The notes: generated by a model not told the origin, from the sequence alone. Numbered from the stretch's first letter, positions 1-5,313 are shown. The stretch: 5,376 nucleotides of DNA from Alloprevotella sp. (GCA_015259235.1 JABZGM010000081.1:3361-8736); one strand, 5' to 3'. Program-made: numbers and translations.

Positions 1-36
1 ACTTATAGACTATTATTGCTGTGATGATAAAAATAA

Positions 37-65
37 GGCTGAAACCCACTTGCAGGATTTCAGCC
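37..65. terminator. Hairpin with U-rich flanks, probable terminator
   Basis: GGCTGAAA (37-44) pairs perfectly with TTTCAGCC (58-65) around a 13-nt loop. Read on the minus strand, the stem is followed directly by TTATTTTTATC (26-36), a good U-rich tail. On the plus strand the tail is weaker (TCTTATGTTACTTTTC). It may be a bidirectional terminator serving a gene beyond the left edge of the window, or a second terminator behind the thiamine operon. Confidence 0.4.
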
Positions 66-90
66 TCTTATGTTACTTTTCTTGTTGGAA

Positions 91-116
91 CAAAACTAGT
101 AACATGAGCAAAAGTA
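91..116 (-). promoter_or_regulatory. Two possible minus-strand -7 boxes
   Basis: On the minus strand, TACTTTTG (116-109) and TAGTTTTG (98-91) both match the Bacteroides -7 consensus TAnnTTTG. Neither has a clear TTTG -33 element 19-21 bases upstream. If real they would drive transcription leftward out of the window, and the 37-65 hairpin would lie in that leader. The consensus is short, so chance matches are likely. Confidence 0.2.
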
Positions 117-171
117 CATGTTTTACCGGACAGCAATAATAGACAATAGATTACAGATACAGCTTCAGCCA

Positions 172-240
172 CCCAAAAAGAAAGCAAGCCCCAAGGTTCT
201 TGTTGTGGTCAATCGCACACAAACAAGAACAATGGGGCTT
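172..240 (-). terminator. Intrinsic terminator of the thiamine operon
   Basis: AAGCCCCA (186-193) pairs with TGGGGCTT (233-240). After a 2-by-2 mismatch, GTTCTTGTT (196-204) pairs with AACAAGAAC (222-230), and GTG (205-207) pairs with CAC (218-220) past a one-base bulge at 221. This gives about 20 base pairs with a 10-nt loop. On the minus strand the stem is followed by GCTTTCTTTTTGG (185-173), a U-rich tail. The plus strand has no such tail, so the orientation is clear. It lies about 100 nt after the kinase stop codon. Confidence 0.72.
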
Positions 241-341
241 ACGGTGAAACATAGTATAGAAAGTATAGGGATAAGGCTCATCTCCTACCCCAAAATAAGG
301 GCAGAGAGGAGCGTTGAGAAAGTACTATATACGCTGCAATC

Positions 342-950
342 TTAGTCCGGCTGGGCAACGTAGAGTAAGAAAGTGCCCTTGGCATGCACGGCAATGTCGG
401 GACGAGTCGCTACATTCAGCGTGCCCTGCCAGAGTTTGGTGAAATCATAGAGCGGATACATCAAACCTTCTGCAGAAAAATAAGATGCACCAAAATTCCA
501 GATGGAGATTTCCTGACCCACATCCACCGTCAGACGCTTGGTGTCGCAGCAAGGATAGAAGGTGCCAAAGTCGCTCACCATGATCACCTCACGGTGTTCC
601 TCAGCATAGTCCATGAGCAAAGCGAGATTTGCCAAGGCATGGTCTTCACGCTTGCCCGTAGCCCCGAGAATCACATACTCATCGCGACGTCCCAACTTGA
701 GACAATGGTGAAAAGTCTTGGAGAGATCATTGGTCTCCTGTTCGGCAATGCGCACGATGCGATCAGCAAAAGAAGTTGCCACTTCGGGAGCTATCGAATC
801 GCCATCGCCCACAATGACATCAGGATGGAAGCCCGCAGCCACACAAGCATTGGCAGCGCCATCGCAACAAGCGATAAAGTCTGCCTCGCGCAGGTATTGC
901 AAGGCACGCTCTGTCGTAGGGAAGAGCCCAGAAGCAAGAATTACGGTCAT
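342..950 (-). CDS. thiN: Thiamine pyrophosphokinase (thiamine diphosphokinase)
   Basis: This 202-residue cytoplasmic enzyme should transfer pyrophosphate from ATP to thiamine, giving TPP. The family signatures appear in order: CDGAAN at 29-34, the acidic metal-binding loop GDGDS at 48-52 (GDFDS in many homologues), ETNDLSK at 72-78 (the usual N-T/N-D-x-x-K block), and GATGKREDH at 96-104 followed by ALANLALL, where the conserved Asp-His and Asn occur. The C-terminal half (about 130-202) is the beta-rich substrate-binding and dimer domain. The length is normal for the family, and the ATG at 950 begins right at the first beta strand (TVILASG), so no upstream start is needed. No Shine-Dalgarno sequence is seen. 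It is the last gene of the operon, 252 bp after the transporter, with a palindromic repeat in the gap. Its product traps imported thiamine and is the ligand of the operon's own riboswitch. The same gene in Bacteroides is sometimes called tnr3. Confidence 0.93.
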   Translation of the reverse strand: MTVILASGLFPTTERALQYLREADFIACCDGAANACVAAGFHPDVIVGDGDSIAPEVATSFADRIVRIAEQETNDLSKTFHHCLKLGRRDEYVILGATGKREDHALANLALLMDYAEEHREVIMVSDFGTFYPCCDTKRLTVDVGQEISIWNFGASYFSAEGLMYPLYDFTKLWQGTLNVATRPDIAVHAKGTFLLYVAQPD

Positions 951-1047
951 AACAAAACAATAGAAGAATACCCCACCCTCCGTCTATCTTTCTCGACAAA
1001 GGCAGGAGGAAAAAGAAAAGCACAAGGGAAGAGAGAAAAACTATGAA

Positions 1048-1250
1048 ATTATCCCAAATCGGTCATTAGATTCTGAACAGATTTTATTTGATTCCTGAGC
1101 AGATGGTTTGTCGTTGGCTCGAAGGCGTAGCGGGCTACGTCGAGAACGAACGAAAAACAAGATGCTCAGCAAGAAAATAAAAGATGACAGGAAGTTATCT
1201 TTTCAATTACGATTCGTACCATAACGGTCTAATGACCGATTTGGGATTAT
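1048..1250. repeat. Large palindromic element with 20-bp perfect inverted ends
   Basis: Positions 1051-1070 are the exact reverse complement of 1228-1247; two further pairs match at 1048-1049 and 1249-1250 after one mismatch. The right arm lies inside the transporter gene and encodes its residues 219-225, so the gene's last codons belong to the element. The left arm lies in the intergenic space. Between the arms is a second, imperfect palindrome (1082-1182). No open frame for a transposase or recombinase is present. The structure resembles intergenic repeat families that land at gene 3' ends. Membership of a genome-wide family is an inference that cannot be tested from one copy. An invertible segment is the alternative. 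Confidence 0.75.
1082..1182. repeat. Inner imperfect palindrome of the intergenic element
   Basis: Nested complementary blocks run towards a centre near 1132: TTTTATTT (1082-1089) with AAATAAAA (1175-1182); CTGAGCA (1095-1101) with TGCTCAG (1163-1169); CGTT (1112-1115) with AACG (1145-1148); CTCGA (1118-1122) with TCGAG (1140-1144); CGTAGC (1126-1131) with GCTACG (1134-1139). The two arms are clearly related copies over about 50 bases, with small insertions. In the operon transcript this would form a long hairpin between transporter and kinase, which could affect mRNA processing or stability. No U-tract follows, so it is not a standard terminator. Confidence 0.7.
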
Positions 1251-1901
1251 CCGTTGTTGCTGGTGGAGCTTTCTCCACTCCAGCCAACCCACCACAGACA
1301 TCACGAGATAGAGGAAAAAGAGACCAGCCCAGAAATAATTGAGTTGCAGCACATACATCCCCACATAGCCCAGATTCACGACGATCCAAATGAGCCAATG
1401 CTCCATATATTTGCGTGAAATGAGCCACATCCCAGTGCAACTCAAGGCGGTGGCAAAGGCATCGAGCAACGGCGTTTGCGGCACTGCTACTGAAATTCCA
1501 AGGAAGGAATGTCCCAGCAACTGCTGCACATGACTTAAAAATCCGTAGAACAACAACAGTAATAGTGTAGAAATCAGCAATAAGGGAAGATATTTCCGGC
1601 GCGGTGTTGTATAGATGAGAAAGACCCCTTCTTCGGTTACCTCCTCGTGCTTGAAGAAGATGGCTTGCACTGCGACGAGCAGATAATAAACAAAAAGCCC
1701 CGCTGTGGCAAAGTTGCCTTGCACAAAATTGACATAGATGAACGGCAAGGCATTCAGCGCAGAGGCGACCCAGAACTTTGGACTTGCTTTGTATTGCAAA
1801 TAGACATAAGGGATACCCAAAAGTGTGCCCAAGAGCACCAGTGCGCCATTCACCACATTGTCGGGCGAGAAGAAGAGGAGAAATTCAGAAAAGCTGGTCA
1901 T
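1203..1901 (-). CDS. pnuT: PnuC-family inner-membrane transporter, probably thiamine-specific (PnuT)
   Basis: This 232-residue, very hydrophobic protein has about seven membrane segments (roughly 16-36, 42-60, 65-83, 104-122, 145-163, 167-186 and 188-207). The block KYMEHWLIWIVVN at 164-176 matches the substrate-site signature of PnuC vitamin carriers, with Glu167, Trp169, Trp172 and Asn176. PnuC carriers work by facilitated diffusion, with the vitamin trapped inside by phosphorylation. The family includes nicotinamide riboside (PnuC), riboflavin (PnuX) and thiamine (PnuT) carriers. Thiamine is inferred here from the TPP riboswitch and the kinase gene downstream, not from a residue. The ATG at 1901 gives a normal length; no Shine-Dalgarno sequence is seen. 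The gene follows the receptor after 143 bp containing hairpins. The oddity is the 3' end: residues 219-225 (IPNRSLD) are encoded by one arm of a 20-bp inverted repeat, and the polar tail after residue 215 looks element-derived. Confidence 0.9.
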   Translation of the reverse strand: MTSFSEFLLFFSPDNVVNGALVLLGTLLGIPYVYLQYKASPKFWVASALNALPFIYVNFVQGNFATAGLFVYYLLVAVQAIFFKHEEVTEEGVFLIYTTPRRKYLPLLLISTLLLLLFYGFLSHVQQLLGHSFLGISVAVPQTPLLDAFATALSCTGMWLISRKYMEHWLIWIVVNLGYVGMYVLQLNYFWAGLFFLYLVMSVVGWLEWRKLHQQQRIIPNRSLDRYGTNRN

Positions 1902-1922
1902 ATCTTAGAGACGAAAAAGAAA

Positions 1923-1970
1923 ACGACTGCCACTTGTCACTATCTTCGACAGCAACAAGTGGCAGTGCGT
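1923..1970 (-). terminator. Terminator-like hairpin between receptor and transporter genes
   Basis: ACTGCCACTTGT (1926-1937) pairs perfectly with ACAAGTGGCAGT (1955-1966) around a 17-nt loop; ACG (1923-1925) with CGT (1968-1970) extends the stem past a one-base bulge. On the minus strand the stem is followed by TTTTCTTTTTCGTC (1922-1909), so it has the form of an intrinsic terminator. It lies about 80 nt after the receptor stop and about 20 nt before the transporter start. It probably acts as a partial terminator or as a 3' stabiliser of the receptor mRNA. No promoter for the transporter is evident in the short space after it. Confidence 0.6.
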
Positions 1971-1982
1971 CAGACAATTCGC

Positions 1983-2031
1983 GTGCCATATCAGGAAATC
2001 CTTGCCGTAGCGTGCGAGAACCTGACGGCAC
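1983..2031 (-). repeat. Second intercistronic hairpin after the receptor gene
   Basis: GTGCC (1983-1987) pairs with GGCAC (2027-2031) and TCAGG (1991-1995) pairs with CCTGA (2021-2025), separated by a small internal loop, around a 25-nt loop. It begins about 14 nt after the receptor stop. CGTCAG (1968-1973) could instead pair with CTGACG (2022-2027), so two folds compete. Together with the 1923-1970 hairpin it fills nearly the whole gap and may be one intergenic repeat unit. Confidence 0.4.
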
Positions 2032-2044
2032 TAACAGAGGGCTA

Positions 2045-4222
2045 CTAGAACTTCAAGGAGAGATTGACCATGAAGTTGCGACCTGCCATGGGATAGAAGC
2101 GAGGATCGCTCATGATTTCGTTGGTAGCACTCAAATAGGATTGTGAGTATCCGTTAGTTTCATACATCGTGTCGAGGAGATTATAGATAGTGCCTCCCAC
2201 GGTGATTTCCTTGAAACCACGGAGTTTGAAGGTGTAGCTCGCATTGAGGTGCGACACAAAGTAGGCATCGAGCGAGTTTTCCTTCATTTCCAAGTTGTCG
2301 AGATATTGACTGCCCACATATTGTGAGGTCAAACTAGCGGCAAATCCTTTGTAGTTGTAGGCAAGAATGCTATTCGCCACGACAGCTGGAGAGAAAGAAA
2401 TCGTGGTACTGCTCTTAGTAGGCAGGGCAACAGACTTTTCCCCGTTAGCATCGGGAAGGTAAGGGGTGTAGTCCTTGATCTTATTTTCGCTCAACGACAC
2501 ATTGATGTCCCAGCGGAAGTGCTGACTGGGCTTCCAAGCACCAGCCAACTCCACACCCATGCGGTAGCTCTTCGCCACATTTTCAGACACCGCTTCGCCA
2601 ATGTCGTTCAAACGTCCGTTGAGCACAAACTGGTTCTTGTAGTCCATGAAGTAACCACCCACAGAGGCTTCCCAAGTGCGGTTAGCGATGCGATAGCCCA
2701 CCTCATAGTCCATGAGACGTTCCGCCAGAGGAGAGTGCGCATTGTCAAACTCCTTCTCGTAGTTGTTGCGCGTTGGTTCGCGATGCGCCACACTGAGCGA
2801 AGCATAAGCCTGCTGGTTGGGAGCGATGAGCCAAGTGGCACCCACTTTGGGGTTGAAGAAGTGGAACTCCTCGTTGGTGTCGTGCACCGCCTTCTTGTCC
2901 GACGTACCGTCGATGCGGTAGTCGATGTTGCGATATTGGAGGTCGGCAAAGAGGTTGAGCTGATTGAAGAGCTTATAGTTGGCACGTGCAAAGATGTTGT
3001 AGTCCAACTTCTTACCCGTGTTGTCGTAATATCTGCGCTTCGTGTCGAGCGTGCCCACATAGTCCTTCACCCAATGCACTTCACCAAAGTGGTCATTGCT
3101 GAAGTAGTTGAGCGCTTGTCCAAAAGTGAAATCGAAACCACCATCCTTATATTCCAAAGAAGTGATGGCACCGCCGAAGTTACCTTCAAGGTTCTTGCGA
3201 CGCACGATATCAGTTTTTGCGATTTCCTTTCCATTGAGCATGAAAGGCTTCAGTCCGAAACTCTTCAGTTTCTTGTTGTTTTTGTATTCTTCGTAGTAAC
3301 CAAAGCCATAGGTGTAGTGCAAAGCTGCGTTGAAATTCCAATGCTCGTCGATGCGCTGCGTGAGCAGTGCTTGAGCGTGCTGTTGGAAATAGTAGTCAAT
3401 CTGATTATCGTAGAAAGACTTTGTCGCCTCGATGTATCCGTTAGGGTTGTAGGTGCGGTTGGTCTTGAGCTGCTCACGGCTGATACCATCCCACGCATGG
3501 TAGGTGCGCTCCTTACCACCGAAGGCGATGAGCTTCAAAGTCGTTCCTTCGTTGATATAAGCCAACTGGGCGAAATAGGAACCCAGGCGAGCAGAACTGC
3601 GGTCGCGATAGCCTTCGGAAGAGAGGTAAGACAGACGGGCATCAAAAGTCCAGTGGTTGGCAAACAATCCCGTACCAGCCTTCACGGTGTTTTTGGTGGT
3701 GTTGAACGAACCAAACGAACCAGCATACAAGGCATAAGGCGAAGCACTCAAGCGGTCGGTGGTCATGTTTACACTCGCGCCAAAAGCAGCCGCACCATTG
3801 GTGGAGGTGCCCACACCGCGTTGGAGCTGAATGTCATTGACCGACGACACCAAGTCGGGCGTGTCCACCCAGTAGAAGGTGTGCGCCTCAGGGTCGTTGA
3901 GGGGAATACCGTTGTTCGTCACATTGATGCGCTCGCCCACGGTGCCACGCACGCGCAAGCTGGTGTAGCCAATGCCAGTGCCGGCATCGGAGGTAGTCAC
4001 CACATTGGGGAGCGTGGAAAGAAGGAAGGGAATATCTTGCCCGAAATTCACCTTTTCTATCGCTTTCTTATCGAGGTTAGAAAAGGCGAGAGGGGTCTTG
4101 TTGGTGGCACGATTGGTCACTACTTGAGCTTCACCCAAATGTTTCGTGCGAGTGGTATCCGCCTTTTGAGCAGATGCCACCATAGCTGCCGCAAAGCAGC
4201 TCAGGAGAACAGTTTTTCTCAT
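2045..4222 (-). CDS. TonB-dependent outer-membrane receptor, predicted thiamine importer
   Basis: This 725-residue receptor should take thiamine (or its phosphates) across the outer membrane using TonB-ExbBD energy. Residues 1-18 are a signal peptide (positive start MRK, hydrophobic core, cleavage probably after VASA). A TonB-box-like segment (EAQVVTNR, 31-38) is followed by the plug domain (about 43-155), with LRVRG at 89-93, NGIPLND at 104-110 and IQLQRGVGTSTNGAAAFG at 131-148. The rest has the aromatic, alternating pattern of a 22-strand barrel and ends in the classic NLSLKF with terminal Phe. It lacks the N-terminal carboxypeptidase-like domain of SusC-type receptors, and no SusD-like lipoprotein follows, so it is a small-molecule receptor. 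It is the first gene of the unit, directly after a TPP riboswitch, which is the main reason for the thiamine call; the substrate is inferred. The ATG at 4222 is set by the signal peptide. Two adjacent stop codons (TAGTAG) end the frame. Confidence 0.92.
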   Translation of the reverse strand: MRKTVLLSCFAAAMVASAQKADTTRTKHLGEAQVVTNRATNKTPLAFSNLDKKAIEKVNFGQDIPFLLSTLPNVVTTSDAGTGIGYTSLRVRGTVGERINVTNNGIPLNDPEAHTFYWVDTPDLVSSVNDIQLQRGVGTSTNGAAAFGASVNMTTDRLSASPYALYAGSFGSFNTTKNTVKAGTGLFANHWTFDARLSYLSSEGYRDRSSARLGSYFAQLAYINEGTTLKLIAFGGKERTYHAWDGISREQLKTNRTYNPNGYIEATKSFYDNQIDYYFQQHAQALLTQRIDEHWNFNAALHYTYGFGYYEEYKNNKKLKSFGLKPFMLNGKEIAKTDIVRRKNLEGNFGGAITSLEYKDGGFDFTFGQALNYFSNDHFGEVHWVKDYVGTLDTKRRYYDNTGKKLDYNIFARANYKLFNQLNLFADLQYRNIDYRIDGTSDKKAVHDTNEEFHFFNPKVGATWLIAPNQQAYASLSVAHREPTRNNYEKEFDNAHSPLAERLMDYEVGYRIANRTWEASVGGYFMDYKNQFVLNGRLNDIGEAVSENVAKSYRMGVELAGAWKPSQHFRWDINVSLSENKIKDYTPYLPDANGEKSVALPTKSSTTISFSPAVVANSILAYNYKGFAASLTSQYVGSQYLDNLEMKENSLDAYFVSHLNASYTFKLRGFKEITVGGTIYNLLDTMYETNGYSQSYLSATNEIMSDPRFYPMAGRNFMVNLSLKF

Positions 4223-4230
4223 TAGAAACT

Positions 4231-4316
4231 ATTTTAATTACTACGCCGGCATTATCCGGTTCAGTTCATAAGGGTGTATTCTCAGCTCCGTAGTTATCGG
4301 GGCACCCCCTTAAAAT
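4231..4316 (-). promoter_or_regulatory. TPP riboswitch (THI element) in the receptor leader
   Basis: Read on the minus strand, the leader carries the conserved TPP aptamer blocks in order: GGGGGTGCC (4309-4301), GCTGAGAATACACCC (4286-4272), and CTGAACCGGATAATG with CCGGCGTAG (4258-4241 region). P2 pairs GGGTG with CACCC, P5 pairs CCGG with CCGG around ATAATG, and P3 is a short stem (GCCCCG with CGGAGC, one mismatch). P1 probably pairs ATTTTAA (4316-4310) with TTAAAAT (4237-4231). The 3' strand of P1 lies only 9-15 nt before the start codon and no U-tract terminator follows. TPP binding therefore probably hides the A/U-rich initiation region, a translational control. That mechanism is an inference; the aptamer identity is not in doubt. 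Confidence 0.95.
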
Positions 4317-4364
4317 CGGCTGCAAAGGTAGCGATTTATTTCGAGATGAGGGGAGAATACACCC
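4272..4364. repeat. 12-bp inverted repeat linking riboswitch core and upstream promoter DNA
   Basis: Positions 4272-4283 (GGGTGTATTCTC) are the exact reverse complement of 4353-4364 (GAGAATACACCC). The inner copy is the aptamer's P2 3' strand plus the GAGA turn. The outer copy lies 23-34 bp upstream of the operon's -7 box, so with the predicted start near 4316 it would not be transcribed. If a longer transcript exists, the two would pair and break the aptamer. Confidence 0.45.
4323..4330 (-). promoter_or_regulatory. Promoter -7 box of the thiamine operon
   Basis: TACCTTTG on the minus strand (4330-4323) is an exact match to the Bacteroidota -7 consensus TAnnTTTG. It sits immediately before the riboswitch, so transcription would begin near 4316, at the 5' edge of P1. 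No TTTG -33 box is seen at the expected distance, which is common in this phylum. Confidence 0.65.
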
Positions 4365-4424
4365 ACATTCTACCCTTTTCTGTGATTTTCAAGGCGTGAA
4401 TGCTTTTCTCACACCAGAAAATAG

Positions 4425-4432
4425 TAACTTTG
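4425..4432 (+). promoter_or_regulatory. Promoter -7 box of the helix-hairpin-helix gene
   Basis: TAACTTTG (4425-4432) matches TAnnTTTG exactly. A weak -33 candidate is TTTT at 4404-4407, spaced 17 bp, slightly short of the usual 19-21. Transcription from about 4439 would give a leader near 98 nt that begins with a small hairpin (GCTAG 4446-4450 with CTAGC 4456-4460). Confidence 0.5.
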
Positions 4433-4536
4433 TGGCAACCTTTTGGCTAGAGGTCCTAGCACGATTTCCACGGTGTGATTATGCCTGAGTCTGCTGAGAT
4501 GATGCTTTCTCACACACTGCCAGCGATGTCAACTCT

Positions 4537-5313
4537 ATGAAAAAGAATTCCCCAACCACTACTCGCACCCAACAAGGGTGGCTCGCTCTCGCCATGGCAC
4601 TGGTGTTCGTGGCAGCAGTGAAAATATGGATACTTCCCCTTTTTTCTTCCTCCGCCCCCACAAAGACTGTGTCCACTTCCCCAGCAGAACAACAGGAAAT
4701 TGTGGCATTTGAGCAACAACGGTTGCGCGATTCGCTGGCGCGTATGGAGAAATGGGCAGCCGAACGCAAAGCACGACAATGGGCACGTGAGGAGCGCGAA
4801 CGTGCCTACCAAGCGCAGCATGCCCAATGGGAAGCGGAGAAAGCTGCACGCGCGGCACAGCGTGCGGCACAACAAGCACGCTACGACAGCCTTGTGCGCA
4901 GCCGTCCGCAAAAGCTCGCCAAAGGGGTGCAACTGGATGCTAATGCTGCCGACACTACGCAGTGGCAGCGCGTGCCTGGGGTGGGACGTGCCTATGCCCA
5001 AGCCATCGTGCGCTATCGGCAACGACTTGGTGGCTTCGTCTCCACCGCACAACTTCACGACATCGACCGATTGCCCCACGACATCGACCGCTATGTCACT
5101 CTTGCTCCCCACCCCACAGTGCACCGCATCGCTGTAAATCGTGCCACCTTCAAAGAACTCCTGCAGCACCCTTATCTCAACTACGAACAGGTGAAAGCCA
5201 TCATGCACCACCGCCAACGCATCGGACCCTTGCGCGACTGGGAAGACCTGCGTGGAAATGTCGCTTTCTCCAACAAGGACTTCGAGCGATTGCAACCTTA
5301 TTTTTCCTTTTGA
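4537..5313 (+). CDS. Membrane-anchored coiled-coil protein with two helix-hairpin-helix domains (ComEA-like)
   Basis: This 258-residue protein has four visible parts. A basic N-terminus is followed by one membrane segment (about 15-36, LALAMALVFVAAVKIWILPL). A Ser/Thr/Pro linker leads to a long Arg/Ala/Gln/Glu-rich coiled coil (about 50-119). A first helix-hairpin-helix domain (about 131-190) has LDANAADTTQWQRVPGVG with the PGVG hairpin at 147-150 and AIVRYRQRLGGF at 156-167. A second, more divergent one (197-258) has VNRATFKELLQHPYLN and FERLQPYFSF. Such domains bind the DNA backbone in ComEA and its relatives. With the positive residues inside, the domains would face the periplasm, as in the competence DNA receptor, but no competence gene is nearby and the role is unknown. 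The ATG at 4537 puts MKK before the membrane segment; no Shine-Dalgarno sequence is visible. It is transcribed away from the thiamine operon and is probably unrelated in function. Confidence 0.85.
   Translation: MKKNSPTTTRTQQGWLALAMALVFVAAVKIWILPLFSSSAPTKTVSTSPAEQQEIVAFEQQRLRDSLARMEKWAAERKARQWAREERERAYQAQHAQWEAEKAARAAQRAAQQARYDSLVRSRPQKLAKGVQLDANAADTTQWQRVPGVGRAYAQAIVRYRQRLGGFVSTAQLHDIDRLPHDIDRYVTLAPHPTVHRIAVNRATFKELLQHPYLNYEQVKAIMHHRQRIGPLRDWEDLRGNVAFSNKDFERLQPYFSF
5056..5090 (+). repeat. In-frame 14-bp direct repeat in the helix-hairpin-helix gene
   Basis: CACGACATCGACCG occurs at 5056-5069 and again at 5077-5090, a period of 21 bp or seven codons. The protein reads HDIDRLPHDIDRYV at 174-187, at the end of the first helix-hairpin-helix domain. 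The near-identical DNA suggests a recent tandem duplication or slippage that keeps the frame. Confidence 0.75.

Larger units (their letters stand above)
10..142. repeat. Segment bounded by 13-bp perfect inverted repeats
   Basis: Positions 10-22 (CTATTATTGCTGT) are the exact reverse complement of 130-142 (ACAGCAATAATAG). The 107 bp between them contain the hairpin at 37-65 and no coding frame. If the ends are taken as 11-22 and 130-141, both are flanked by GAC (8-10 and 142-144), which could be a 3-bp target duplication. That would fit a small non-autonomous transposable element (MITE), but three bases is weak evidence. It could also be an RNA stem or a chance repeat in A+T-rich DNA. Confidence 0.4.
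1..341. other. Non-coding stretch downstream of the thiamine operon
   Basis: No convincing gene is seen here. The only open frame of any length (118-345, plus strand) has a composition unlike a folded protein, lies over a strong hairpin and runs into the 3' end of the kinase gene on the other strand. The stretch holds an inverted-repeat-bounded segment (10-142), a hairpin with a U-rich flank (37-65) and the operon terminator (172-240). Positions 241-341 show nothing recognisable beyond the 3' untranslated region of the kinase gene. Confidence 0.6.

Noticed and set aside
118..345. 75-codon plus-strand open frame
   Set aside because: It crosses the strong operon terminator hairpin (172-240), shows no domain or membrane pattern, and overlaps the end of the kinase gene on the other strand.
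384..1046. 220-codon plus-strand open frame opposite the kinase
   Set aside because: It is antisense to thiamine pyrophosphokinase, whose motifs are all intact on the minus strand, and it has no pattern of its own.
1071..1247. Invertible promoter inside the 20-bp inverted repeats
   Set aside because: I looked for TAnnTTTG on both strands between the arms and found no match, so the usual Bacteroides promoter-inversion model is not supported here.
1048..1250. CRISPR array or insertion sequence
   Set aside because: There are no direct repeats with regular spacers, and the element is far too short and lacks any transposase frame, so it is described only as a palindromic repeat.
1203..1901. Nicotinamide riboside transporter PnuC as the specific call
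   Set aside because: The family is right, but the TPP riboswitch and thiamine kinase in the same operon favour the thiamine-type carrier; no nicotinamide riboside kinase (NadR) gene is adjacent.
2045..4222. SusC-type glycan receptor
   Set aside because: The protein is short, has no N-terminal carboxypeptidase-like domain, and no SusD-like lipoprotein gene follows.
2519..4225. 568-codon plus-strand open frame opposite the receptor
   Set aside because: It is the antisense shadow of a well-supported TonB-dependent receptor; its Val/Arg/His-rich translation has no recognisable domain.
4510..5295. 261-codon minus-strand open frame opposite the helix-hairpin-helix gene
   Set aside because: The plus-strand protein has a clear anchor, coiled coil and two domains; the minus-strand translation does not resemble a protein family.
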